Shown here: piece after piece, positions 1 to 8,152 of the stretch
Position numbering within the stretch: position 1 is the first letter of the stretch
Layout of the letters: the number at the start of each line of letters is the position of its first letter
From: JAUNSR01 sp036655355
GTDB lineage: Bacteria > Bacteroidota > Bacteroidia > Bacteroidales > JAUNSR01
Length of the DNA stretch: 64,000 bases
Reading direction: 5' to 3'
Assembly (NCBI GenBank): GCA_036655355.1
Contig: JAVVQG010000004.1
Span: 186,001 to 250,000 of the forward strand
Position numbers and translations under genes: made by a program
The notes under the pieces: generated by a model
Database searches by the model: none
What the model was told of the DNA's origin: nothing
Seen by the model: only the letters and a program-made list of their open reading frames with translations

Positions 1-26
1 TTTCAACCAATCAAATACTTTTTAAT

Positions 27-1193
27 ATGAGAAAAACACTCCTTATCGCATTATTACTATGCGCTACTTTTCTTATACATGCACAAACAGAGCCGGTAAT
101 CGTTGGTGCCGAGCAAACCGACGAATACTTTCCGATACTTAAGAACAAACGAATCGCGATTTTCTCAAACCACACGGGGCTTGTTGGCGATAAACACCTA
201 CTCGATGTGCTGTTGGAAAACAATTACAATGTGGTTGCGATCTTCTCCCCGGAGCATGGATTCCGAGGCAATGCCGATGCCGGAGAGCACGTATCGAGTT
301 CGGTGGATCAGAAAACCGGAGTGCCCATTCTTTCTTTATACGATGGTAATCTGGGACGTCCGGGCGAGGAGTCGATGCGTAAATTCGATCTGCTGATCGT
401 GGACATTCAGGATGTAGGCCTTCGTTTCTACACCTATTACGCCTCCATGGTACGTTTGATGGATGCGTGTGCCCAGTACAACCGCAAAATGTTGATTCTC
501 GATCGCCCCAACCCAAACGGACATTATGTTGACGGTCCGATTCTCGATATGAAATATAAATCGGGAGTGGGTTGGCTTCCCATTCCCATCGTACACGGCA
601 TGACGCTTGGAGAACTGGCATTGATGGTAAACGGTGAGCGGTGGTTGCCGGCTTCAAGAATCTGCGATGTAACGGTCATCCCGTGCAAAAACTATACACA
701 TCAGACCATGTACCGATTACCGGTGGCGCCATCACCGAATCTACCAAACATGAAATCGGTCTACCTCTACCCTTCCACGTGCTTTTTCGAGGCCACTCCG
801 GTAAGTTTGGGACGCGGCACCTCTTTGCCGTTTCAAATTTACGGACACCCCAACATGGAAGGATATGAATACAGCTTCACCCCACAAAGCATCCCCGGAG
901 CAAAAAATCCGCCCCAACTTGGTAAAAAATGCTACGGTGTGAACCTGACTCACTTAAGCGATGAAGAGATCTGGAAGAAAGGCGTTGACCTCACCTATGT
1001 AATCGACGCATACCGCAACCTCAACATGGAGGACCATTTTTTCCGTTCATTTTTCGAATTGCTAGTGGGTACGGATTATGTCCGGAAAATGATCAAAGAG
1101 GGAAAAAGCGCAGAAGAGATAAAAGAGAGATGGAAAGACGATGTTGCGCTTTTCAAAAAACAACGCCGCCCCTATCTCCTCTATCGGGAATAA
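27..1193 (+). CDS. NamZ-like exo-beta-N-acetylmuramidase (DUF1343), secreted
   Basis: The protein has 388 residues and opens with a signal peptide (MRKTLLIALLLC to HAQ, about 20 residues), so it is exported. The body matches the DUF1343/NamZ family: an N-terminal Rossmann-like part with FSNHTG near residue 47, the signature PEHGFRG near residue 75, and a C-terminal part with PSPNLPN and LGRGT. Characterised NamZ members cleave MurNAc from the non-reducing end of peptidoglycan fragments, so a role in wall recycling or scavenging is likely (family knowledge). Length is close to the usual 400, so the gene is complete. The start lies 26 bases into the window, so upstream context is missing. The substrate is inferred. 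Confidence 0.85.
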   Translation: MRKTLLIALLLCATFLIHAQTEPVIVGAEQTDEYFPILKNKRIAIFSNHTGLVGDKHLLDVLLENNYNVVAIFSPEHGFRGNADAGEHVSSSVDQKTGVPILSLYDGNLGRPGEESMRKFDLLIVDIQDVGLRFYTYYASMVRLMDACAQYNRKMLILDRPNPNGHYVDGPILDMKYKSGVGWLPIPIVHGMTLGELALMVNGERWLPASRICDVTVIPCKNYTHQTMYRLPVAPSPNLPNMKSVYLYPSTCFFEATPVSLGRGTSLPFQIYGHPNMEGYEYSFTPQSIPGAKNPPQLGKKCYGVNLTHLSDEEIWKKGVDLTYVIDAYRNLNMEDHFFRSFFELLVGTDYVRKMIKEGKSAEEIKERWKDDVALFKKQRRPYLLYRE

Positions 1194-1765
1194 AACGTTC
1201 CACCACCCAGCTTCTCTTTTACAACGATTTTATTCTTTATCAACACGTTCAGATCTCTTACCGCCGTTGTTTTACTGCATTGATTGATTTGTGCAACCTG
1301 TGCGGAATCCACACGACCGTTTGTCTGAATCAACTTCAGTATATTTTGTGCCCGCTCCAACTCGTTGGGCATCTCTTCCTTGCGGCTCTGTACTACAACG
1401 AATTTAACTGATTTCAGCGTTTCAAGAAATTTACCCGTAGGATGCACATTAATCCCGTTAATCCGGAAATTCCGTTTGTTGAGTTTCCGGTTCTCTTCCA
1501 CCAACTCTCCTCTCAAACTTGGATAAAATGTTCCCAATGCCCCCAATTGCACTGATCGGCCGTGTGCAAACTCATGCAACAATTCATGCGCCAAAGCACT
1601 TATCGCACCCTCTACATCCGGCGTTGACAAACTACATCGCGTACTAATGTTTAGGCAAATGCTTTCAAGCGATGTAATTTCTTCAAACTTGATACGGGCA
1701 ATGTACCTTCTTTTAGACTCTTCCTGCAAGAGTTTGTTCTCATGCAACTCAATTTTAATACTCAT
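1181..1765 (-). CDS. HU-like DNA-binding domain fused to a C-terminal winged helix
   Basis: This 194-residue protein is convergent with the preceding gene and its 3' end overlaps it by 13 bases. Residues 1-125 look like the Bacteroidota HU-related domain: a helical N-terminus, then LGALGTFYPSLRGE, the usual beta-arm entry, and NFRINGINVHPTG. Residues 132-194 form a winged helix like the one at the C-terminus of many Fic and DeoR-type proteins (ILKLIQTNGRVDSAQVA, TAVRDLNVLI, GGGTFYSR). HU-like proteins bend DNA. The added wHTH suggests a sequence-specific regulator or architectural protein (inference). The upstream 440 bases carry a palindromic repeat and otherwise AT-rich DNA. Confidence 0.7.
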   Translation of the reverse strand: MSIKIELHENKLLQEESKRRYIARIKFEEITSLESICLNISTRCSLSTPDVEGAISALAHELLHEFAHGRSVQLGALGTFYPSLRGELVEENRKLNKRNFRINGINVHPTGKFLETLKSVKFVVVQSRKEEMPNELERAQNILKLIQTNGRVDSAQVAQINQCSKTTAVRDLNVLIKNKIVVKEKLGGGTFYSR

Positions 1766-1804
1766 GGTAAATAATTTAATTTAGATTTATTATAACTCTA
1801 TTGT

Positions 1805-1881
1805 CACCGCCTTGGTTCGACCGAACCAAGGGCTTGCTTCGACCGAAGCAAGGCGGTGCTTCGACTGAACCAAGGCGGTGC
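1805..1881. repeat. Cluster of short palindromic repeats (REP-like)
   Basis: Three adjacent imperfect palindromes of about 22 bases each are built on CCTTGGTTCG-n-CGAACCAAGG and CTTGCTTCG-n-CGAAGCAAG. The outer edges carry CACCGCC and GGCGGTGC. A close relative of the whole cluster lies 40 kb away at 41504-41582. The GC-rich block stands out sharply from the AT-rich spacer around it. It could form stem-loops at RNA or DNA level. Confidence 0.8.
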
Positions 1882-2206
1882 ATTTTCCGATATATAGTAT
1901 CACAAAGAAAATTTAAAGGAACAGTTCTGAATTATATAGGAATAAACTGAACTGCATTGGAAAAGTAGTAATAGAGAGGAGTAATTGTTTACAAATGCAA
2001 AGTTATATAAATATATTTAAAATAGTATTTAATTGAAAGAATATTCATGACACGGGAATAATTCTAAAACTCAAGCTGTTAGCACTTCATTATAAAAATA
2101 AGCATTCCTTGAGTGAACAGGATATATAAGATAGAGCGACCTATAGAAGAAATAAAGAAGTTCTTTACTTCCAATAGAATAAAAGAGAATTAACCGAAAG
2201 TATATT
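1882..2206. other. AT-rich intergenic spacer, no gene seen
   Basis: This stretch runs from the palindromic repeat to the end of the retropepsin-like gene. It is strongly AT-rich, has no open frame of useful length with family resemblance, and shows no tRNA-like cloverleaf. I see nothing I can name in it. Confidence 0.6.
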
Positions 2207-3517
2207 TTATTCAAAATCCAAAAACATATCTTTAAAATTGATTGTCACACAATCATATTTGGAAAATGAAGGGAGTCCAAAAAGACAGTCATATTTAGAA
2301 ACACCGTCAGCATCAGAATCTTCATTTAAATTTATGGTGACAGGCTCTTTCATAAACTGAGTGCCATTAATACTATACTCCCATGAAGTAGAGATAGTCT
2401 TTAATATTTTCACGCCCCCAATACCTGCTATTCTTACAGAGTCATCAGGTATAACATTGTCAAATAATTGCTTATTTGACATATAATATTTTGCTGTGAG
2501 ATTGGTTATTGCAGAGCCGGTGTCAAGCATGGCATTAATCTTCTTGTTGGTTTTCTTATCTAAAACAGACATCACCAAAAGACCTTCTCCTGAATAATAA
2601 ATATTAGGAGCAAATGAAGGCGCTTCGCTTGGATAAGTAGGAATTTTCAAAAGTCTATTCTTAAAATCAAGCTGAATCTCCTTGAGTGGAAGCATGGTCT
2701 GTACCCCTATGATACAATCCATCTTTATTTTTTTTATTACAGAATCAGCTTCTTGATGGCCTGTATTAAAATCAACAACTTGAAAAGGTACATTTCTATA
2801 CATAATGTCGCCCAAATGCAGAGAGTCGACTATTGTAAAAAATGAATTGCTAACATTTATTCCAGCAATAGCAGTTCCAATAAAATCATAAACATGAAGA
2901 CCCAACTTATCTGCTAATTGCCTGGACATTATATTTTCTCCAGCACCAGTATCATAGGCTGCATCATGAGGTTGGTTATTCAATCGAATAGCTACACGGA
3001 TCTGTCCTGATTTTGTTTGTGAATTCAAATACCTTATGGGCACCTTTATTTCTTTCTGAGGGCGAAACATACTAAACCCTCCTTTTTCAGCAATGGCACT
3101 ATATTGATTTTCGTAGGCGATAAAAATTGGGATAGGAGCTGCACCACTCGCTTTTACTGCGGTATTGTATTGTTTTAATATGCCGGCAGCATTATCATAA
3201 TCTCCTCTCTTCGCGAAATCCCCAGCCATAAGAAATAGTATACCCCCTACGGAGCTGCCCAAAGCAGCTTGATATTCATTCAAAAGCTTAGTACCATAAA
3301 ACAAAGCTGAATCAGGCTGGTTATAAGAATGGCTTATAAAGAATTTGGATAATGGATGAAGAATGGGCGTTTGTAATTTTGCTCCCTCATGCTCATAGAG
3401 ATTTCTTAAGGTTTGCCATTTCTCTTGATTGATAGCATCTCCGATGCGTTCATCTATATTCTGCGAAGAAGCTGACACAGAAACACAAATAATCAATAAC
3501 AAAATTATCCTTTTCAT
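2207..3517 (-). CDS. Secreted retropepsin-like aspartyl protease family protein
   Basis: The protein has 436 residues with a signal peptide (MKRIILLLIICVSVSASSQ). It contains two retropepsin-type active-site motifs: AAYDTGAG with Asp near residue 189, and AMLDTGSA with Asp near residue 332. Each is followed by a hydrophobic-Gly segment (DCIIGVQ and DCLFGLP). Two DTG lobes in one chain resemble a tandem arrangement that could fold as a pseudo-dimer, whereas classical retropepsins have one lobe per chain and dimerise. Residues 20-150 are helical and TPR-like and probably act as a binding module. Function is probably periplasmic or extracellular proteolysis; the substrate is unknown. The gene is monocistronic. 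Confidence 0.75.
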   Translation of the reverse strand: MKRIILLLIICVSVSASSQNIDERIGDAINQEKWQTLRNLYEHEGAKLQTPILHPLSKFFISHSYNQPDSALFYGTKLLNEYQAALGSSVGGILFLMAGDFAKRGDYDNAAGILKQYNTAVKASGAAPIPIFIAYENQYSAIAEKGGFSMFRPQKEIKVPIRYLNSQTKSGQIRVAIRLNNQPHDAAYDTGAGENIMSRQLADKLGLHVYDFIGTAIAGINVSNSFFTIVDSLHLGDIMYRNVPFQVVDFNTGHQEADSVIKKIKMDCIIGVQTMLPLKEIQLDFKNRLLKIPTYPSEAPSFAPNIYYSGEGLLVMSVLDKKTNKKINAMLDTGSAITNLTAKYYMSNKQLFDNVIPDDSVRIAGIGGVKILKTISTSWEYSINGTQFMKEPVTINLNEDSDADGVSKYDCLFGLPSFSKYDCVTINFKDMFLDFE

Positions 3518-3770
3518 CTATTTCCTTATTGTTAGTGTTATTACTCGCTATCTAGGTGTGTTTTCCAACGTTTACTTGGCAATCACCTATTCACAAAAAT
3601 ACAAAAATCAAATTCAACAGAGTGTCAAACTTGATTTATTTACTGATATTCAATAATTTCGTGCGGTATGGGTTCTATATAGGTTGCATATTGGATTGTA
3701 GATTCTCAACACTTTCGTCAATATTCGTGACTGCATCCGAACTTCCTTCGAGGGGAGGGGGGTTAATACG
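3518..3770. other. Spacer between the protease gene and tRNA-Met terminator
   Basis: The stretch upstream of the retropepsin-like gene probably holds its promoter on the minus strand. I could not find a convincing TAnnTTTG box. No gene is supported. Confidence 0.4.
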
Positions 3771-3810
3771 AAAAAAGGCATCTAAACTTTCGTTTAAATG
3801 CCTTTTTTTT
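3771..3810 (-). terminator. Rho-independent terminator after tRNA-Met
   Basis: The hairpin GGCATCTAAAC / GTTTAAATGCC has a 5-base loop and runs of A and T on both sides. It lies directly downstream of the minus-strand tRNA-Met and could work in both directions. Confidence 0.8.
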
Positions 3811-3811
3811 G

Positions 3812-3885
3812 TAGCGAGACCGAGAATTGAACTCGGGACCTCATGATTATGAATCATGCGCTCTAACCATCTGAGCTATCTCGCC
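3812..3885 (-). tRNA. tRNA-Met (CAT anticodon)
   Basis: Read on the minus strand, the sequence folds as a full cloverleaf. The acceptor is GGCGAGA pairing with TCTCGCT (one G-T pair at the end), and the D-arm starts GCTC. The anticodon stem is CATGA/TCATG with loop TTCATAA, giving anticodon CAT. The T-arm is CCGAG-TTCAATT-CTCGG and the discriminator base is A. CCA is not encoded. It is probably elongator Met; a CAT tRNA that is modified to read Ile AUA cannot be excluded from sequence alone, but the CATGA stem fits Met. Confidence 0.93.
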
Positions 3886-4147
3886 ATTTGCCATCGTTTT
3901 TCCCGATTGCGTTGCAAAGATAGAGCGAATTTCTTTAATTCAAAACTTTCAGAAGAAATATTTTCACACCGACCAAAACAACATTCGGTTACCCATTATC
4001 TTTCAATAATTTACAAAACAAAAAAAATTACACGTTGATTCCACTCTTTTTCGCAGACAACGAATCCGCAAAACGCTGTTTAATTATTTTTTATTGAAAT
4101 ATGTTTATATAAAATAAATTCATATATTGCCAAAAAACAATGAATCT

Positions 4148-4531
4148 ATGATTAAAGAGAAATTCAACATCGAATATACCCTACGCAGCGTAGCACCCGC
4201 AGTTTTATGGAATTACATCGCTACGGCCAACGGTCTTGCCCATTGGTTCGCAGACGATGTACAACTAAGCGGAAAACACTACACGTTCTTTTGGAATAAA
4301 ATGCCACAGGATGCTTTTCAGGTGGGATGCAGAAACGGCGTTTTTATCCGTTTTCGCTGGAATGAGGAGGAAGAACAGAAAACATTTTTCGAATTCCGCA
4401 TCCATCAATTGGAATTGACAGGAAGTACGATTCTGGAAGTTACGGATTATGCTTTTCCGGATGAAAAGGAGGATTCCATCGAGTTATGGAACACCCAGAT
4501 CGATAACCTAAAACGAAAATTAGGGATCTGA
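4148..4531 (+). CDS. START-like/SRPBCC domain protein
   Basis: This is a small cytosolic protein of 127 residues. I start it at ATG (MIKEKFNIEYTLR) rather than a TTG 21 bases upstream, because this gives the N-terminus expected for the Bacteroidota START-like family. The pattern is a beta strand (EYTLRSVAP), a helix (VLWNYIATANGLAHWFADDV), strands with W/F-rich edges, and a long C-terminal helix (SIELWNTQIDNLKRKLGI). This is the helix-grip fold of SRPBCC/AHSA1-like proteins, which bind hydrophobic ligands or client proteins. The specific ligand is unknown. It precedes the LptF-like permease by 120 bases with its own promoter in between, so it is probably a separate unit. Confidence 0.75.
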   Translation: MIKEKFNIEYTLRSVAPAVLWNYIATANGLAHWFADDVQLSGKHYTFFWNKMPQDAFQVGCRNGVFIRFRWNEEEEQKTFFEFRIHQLELTGSTILEVTDYAFPDEKEDSIELWNTQIDNLKRKLGI

Positions 4532-4623
4532 CCGACTCTTTCTTTTTAGGAAAAACCACACTTCACCTACCGAAATAGATGCATTAAGAGAATAGGGTAC
4601 GGAACTGTTTCGATTTTTTGCAT

Positions 4624-4631
4624 TACTTTTG
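4624..4631 (+). promoter_or_regulatory. Bacteroidota -7 promoter box for the LptF/LptG permease
   Basis: TACTTTTG matches TAnnTTTG exactly and sits 20 bases before the ATG, implying a short leader. No clear -33 element was identified. Confidence 0.65.
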
Positions 4632-4651
4632 CGTACAATCTAAAATAAGAT

Positions 4652-6541
4652 ATGTTTCGCATAAAAAGACTATACACATTTATACTTCAGACATTCCTTC
4701 CGGTTTTCTGCATGACTTTCTTCATCGTACTCTTCATTGTATTGATGCAGTTTATGTGGAAATATGTAGATGAAATGGTTGGAAAAGGATTAGAGATGAA
4801 GGTGCTTTTCGAATTGTTTTTCTACGCCGCACTCTCTATGGTACCAATGGCACTCCCGCTAGCGGTGCTACTGGCTTCTTTGATGACTTTCGGAAATATG
4901 GGTGAACGATTGGAACTTCTGGCGATGAAAGCCGCCGGGGTGTCCCTGATCCGTATCATGCAGCCTCTGATTTATACCGTGGCGATCATTGCCATCGCTG
5001 CATTCTTCTTCCAAAATGAAGTTCTTCCGAGGGCACAGGTAAAAATGTTCTCTCTTCTTTTCTCTATGCGTCACAAATCGCCCGAACTCGATATTCCGGA
5101 GGGGGTATTCTATAAAGACATCGACGGGTACAACCTCTTTGTGAAAAAGAAAAACCAAGAGACCGGAATGTTGTACGATGTAATGATCTATGATGTTTCG
5201 GGTAGCTTCGAAGATGCAACGGTAATCGTTGCCGATTCGGGCAAGATGAAGATGACGGATGACAAACGATTTTTATTCCTCACGCTGTGGGACGGCGAAT
5301 CTTTTGAGAACCTGAAAGATCAACGTACCGCGAAATCCAACGTTCCCTACCGACGCGAAACGTTCTCAAAAAAAGAGATCCTAATCGAATTTGACGCCAA
5401 CTTTAATCGCATGGACGAATCGATCATGTCGAACCAATATGTAGGAAAGAACATGAATCAACTTCGTACTTCTATCGATTCATTAGGTACACGCAAGGAT
5501 TCAATCTCTTCCACCTATTCCTCTACGTTAAAACAGCACACTTATTTCCGGAATATCACGCCTGAAGAGAAACGCGATTCAGCTCTTGCTGACAATAAAT
5601 TAATCGCGACCAATCTTGACTCGCTCTTTACGACGCTCTCCCTACACGACAAACAGGGCGCACTGGAAAAAGCACAGAATAAAGCAACCGCAGTTCGACA
5701 GGAATTCGAATTCAAAGAATCGATCCAGAAAGATGAAGACAAAACCATTCGTCGACACGAAATCGAGATGCATAAGAAGTTTACACTCTCTTTTGCCTGT
5801 CTGATTTTCTTCTTTATCGGAGCACCACTGGGTGCCATCATCCGAAAAGGGGGACTGGGGATGCCGGTGATCATCTCGGTCTTTCTATTTATCATCTATT
5901 ACATTATTGATAACAGCGGATATAAGATGGCGCGTGACGGGATGTTAACCGTATGGGAAGGAGTCTGGTTAAGTTCGGGTATCCTGCTTCCGCTTGGAAT
6001 CTTCTTTACGTATAAAGCGGTTAACGATTCGGTACTCTTCAATGCCGAAGTGTACATGAATGCGCTGCGTAGCTTCCTGGGATTACAGAAAAAACGAATC
6101 TTTACAAAGAAAGAGGTGATTATCGAAGCTGTCAACAAAGCGAAATTCGCAGAAGATATTGAGGCTCTGAACAACCTGTGTACCGATTATCTGAAGCAGT
6201 CGAAAGATAAACGATCCATCAATTTCTTCAATTTCTATACGAATGCGCACAAACCTCAGGGTCTTGAAAACCTTGTGATCCAATACAATATAATGCTTGA
6301 AGTGGGTAGCAACGCCTCAGAAACCGCTATTTTGAACCGACTTTCAGAATACCCGGTTCTTTATAAGATGGGATTCGGGAGTCCGGCGAACAACCGGTTT
6401 ACAGGAATTCTGATCGCATTGTTACTGCCGTTTAGCATCCCTTATTATTTGTTTGCCATCTTTAAACGCAAAAAAAGGATGAAGGCGATTGAAGAGGTGA
6501 TTAAAAACAATCAGGAATTGCTAATTTTACTCCGCAAATAA
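4652..6541 (+). CDS. LptF/LptG family permease (YjgP/YjgQ)
   Basis: This 629-residue inner-membrane protein has an N-terminal block with three hydrophobic segments (residues 10-120: FLPVFCMTFFIVLFIVLMQF, FYAALSMVPMALPLAVLLAS) and the family motif FGNMGERLELLAMKAAGVS. A periplasmic region of roughly 240 residues follows, then three C-terminal membrane segments (LSFACLIFFFIGAPLGAIIRKGG and following). LptF and LptG form the permease of the LptB2FG ABC complex that extracts lipopolysaccharide. Bacteroidota often carry long versions like this one. The periplasmic loop has a charged coiled-coil section near residues 330-370, and the C-terminal 170 residues extend beyond the usual fold with another hydrophobic pair. 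Whether it is F or G cannot be decided here. Confidence 0.88.
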   Translation: MFRIKRLYTFILQTFLPVFCMTFFIVLFIVLMQFMWKYVDEMVGKGLEMKVLFELFFYAALSMVPMALPLAVLLASLMTFGNMGERLELLAMKAAGVSLIRIMQPLIYTVAIIAIAAFFFQNEVLPRAQVKMFSLLFSMRHKSPELDIPEGVFYKDIDGYNLFVKKKNQETGMLYDVMIYDVSGSFEDATVIVADSGKMKMTDDKRFLFLTLWDGESFENLKDQRTAKSNVPYRRETFSKKEILIEFDANFNRMDESIMSNQYVGKNMNQLRTSIDSLGTRKDSISSTYSSTLKQHTYFRNITPEEKRDSALADNKLIATNLDSLFTTLSLHDKQGALEKAQNKATAVRQEFEFKESIQKDEDKTIRRHEIEMHKKFTLSFACLIFFFIGAPLGAIIRKGGLGMPVIISVFLFIIYYIIDNSGYKMARDGMLTVWEGVWLSSGILLPLGIFFTYKAVNDSVLFNAEVYMNALRSFLGLQKKRIFTKKEVIIEAVNKAKFAEDIEALNNLCTDYLKQSKDKRSINFFNFYTNAHKPQGLENLVIQYNIMLEVGSNASETAILNRLSEYPVLYKMGFGSPANNRFTGILIALLLPFSIPYYLFAIFKRKKRMKAIEEVIKNNQELLILLRK

Positions 6542-6559
6542 GGATCAGCCATTTATCGT

Positions 6560-6618
6560 AAAGGCATTTAGATGGCGCATTTGACCTTAGCGTTAAAAAA
6601 TAAAAGATATACAAATGA
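6560..6618 (+). repeat. Leader repeat, copy 1 of 2 upstream of ribBA
   Basis: This 59-base unit is repeated at 6656-6714 with a single mismatch (aaaggC versus aaaggT). It contains GGCGCATTTGACCTT and ends in ATACAAATGA. In copy 1 the ATG opens only a four-codon frame. A second ATG inside the unit (ATGGCGCAT) opens a 31-codon frame running to the start of copy 2. It is probably a duplicated promoter/leader. Confidence 0.85.
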
Positions 6619-6655
6619 GATCGCCATAGCTCACCTAAAGATGAGACACCTTTTC

Positions 6656-6714
6656 AAAGGTATTTAGATGGCGCATTTGACCTTAGCGTTAAAAAATAAA
6701 AGATATACAAATGA
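6656..6714 (+). promoter_or_regulatory. Leader repeat, copy 2, ending on the ribBA start codon
   Basis: Near-identical to copy 1, 96 bases downstream. Its terminal ATG is the ribBA start codon. GGCGCATTTGACCTT lies exactly 41 bases before the ATG, the same distance as in the related element before the M6 protease at 32921. I see no FMN riboswitch fold in this leader, so this element may be what controls ribBA (inference). Confidence 0.6.
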
Positions 6715-7928
6715 AAGAATTTCAATTAAATACAATAGAAGAAGCGGTTGAAGAGATTCGCAAAGGGAATCTGATCATCGTAGTTGACGATGAAGATCGT
6801 GAGAATGAAGGCGATTTCATCGCTTGCGCAGAATTGATGACTCCGGAAAAAGCCAACTTCATGGCGCGTTACGGACGTGGTCTGATGTGTGCTCCGATGA
6901 CTGACGAACGTGCGGATCAATTGGAATTACCATACATGGTTTCTTCAAACACATCCATGCATGCTACCCCGTTCACGGTTTCTGTAGATCTACTTGAGCA
7001 CGGATGTACCACCGGTATCTCCGCTTACGACCGTGCGACAACCTTGAAATTCCTTGCCGATCCGAAAATCGGTCCGGAAGAGTTCGGACGTCCGGGACAC
7101 ATCTTCCCGTTGCGTGCAAGAAGTCGCGGTGTACTTCGCCGTGCAGGGCATACCGAAGCTGCGGTTGACCTGTGTCGCCTAGCCGGAAAAGAGCCGGTAG
7201 GGGTATTGATTGAAATCTTGAACGAAGACGGAACCATGGCTCGTCTGCCTGAACTGATGGAAATGGCAAAAGAGCACGACATGAAGATCATCTCTGTTGC
7301 AGAACTGATCAAATACCGTTTGAAACAGGAATCGCTTGTTGAACAGGGTGAAGAAGTTCACATGCCTACTCATTACGGAGACTTCCGATTGATTCCGTTC
7401 CGTCAGAAATCAAACGGACTGGAACACATTGCCATCATCAAAGGAACATGGAAAGAAGATGAACCAATCTTGGTTCGCGTTCACTCTTCATGTATGACCG
7501 GCGACATCTTCGGTTCAATGCGTTGCGAATGCGGCGAACAGCTTCATAAAGCGATGGAAGCTATCGACAAAGAGGGCAAAGGCGTTATCGTTTATATGAA
7601 TCAGGAAGGCCGTGGTATCGGACTTATGAATAAAATCAAAGCTTACAAACTTCAGGAACAGGGAATGGATACCGTGGATGCCAACCTGCACCTCGGTTTC
7701 GATGCCGATGAACGTGATTACGGCGTGGGCGCTAGCATCTTGAGAAATCTAGGCGTAACAAAAATGCGTTTGATGTCAAATAACCCGATCAAACGTATCG
7801 GACTGGAAGGATACGGTCTGGAAGTTGTAGAGAACGTGCCGATCGAGGTTACTCCGAATAAATACAATCAGTTTTACATGCAGACAAAAAAAGACCGCAT
7901 GGGACATAATCTGAAAAATGTAAAATAA
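6711..7928 (+). CDS. ribBA: Bifunctional DHBP synthase / GTP cyclohydrolase II
   Basis: A 405-residue fusion that catalyses two entry reactions of riboflavin synthesis. Residues 1-200 are 3,4-dihydroxy-2-butanone-4-phosphate synthase (RibB) with the acidic motif DDEDRENEGDF and the GCTTGISAYDR segment. Residues 205-405 are GTP cyclohydrolase II (RibA) with the zinc-cysteine signature SSCMTGDIFGSMRCECGEQ and the catalytic segment NQEGRGIGL. Length and motif set are normal for RibBA, and both active sites look intact. It has its own leader and a downstream terminator, so it is likely a single transcription unit between the permease and an aminotransferase. Confidence 0.96.
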   Translation: MKEFQLNTIEEAVEEIRKGNLIIVVDDEDRENEGDFIACAELMTPEKANFMARYGRGLMCAPMTDERADQLELPYMVSSNTSMHATPFTVSVDLLEHGCTTGISAYDRATTLKFLADPKIGPEEFGRPGHIFPLRARSRGVLRRAGHTEAAVDLCRLAGKEPVGVLIEILNEDGTMARLPELMEMAKEHDMKIISVAELIKYRLKQESLVEQGEEVHMPTHYGDFRLIPFRQKSNGLEHIAIIKGTWKEDEPILVRVHSSCMTGDIFGSMRCECGEQLHKAMEAIDKEGKGVIVYMNQEGRGIGLMNKIKAYKLQEQGMDTVDANLHLGFDADERDYGVGASILRNLGVTKMRLMSNNPIKRIGLEGYGLEVVENVPIEVTPNKYNQFYMQTKKDRMGHNLKNVK

Positions 7929-7960
7929 AATTCCGGTTCTCGTAATCAAAAGAATTTGGC

Positions 7961-7990
7961 AAAGGGCGTTCCGAACAGGAAGGCCCTTTG
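7961..7990 (+). terminator. Terminator after ribBA
   Basis: AAAGGGC and GCCCTTT form a 7-bp stem around a 15-base loop that itself contains GTTCC/GGAAG, followed by a weak T-rich stretch. Confidence 0.6.
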
Positions 7991-8152
7991 TCGTTATATA
8001 ATTTAAAACAATTAGTGTTTTGTGTTACTAAATAGCTACAAGTAAAAGAATTTTGCAACCAAATAACGCTTAAACCTTTTCTTGTTTTGATTATTGCCAT
8101 TTTTTCATTTCTTTTGTTCGCGAATCCAAACCTGAAAAAAAATCACAAAAGA

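Noticed and set aside
6541..6711. Possible FMN riboswitch before ribBA
   Set aside because: None of the conserved RFN-element sequence blocks are present. The region is filled by the duplicated 59-base leader.
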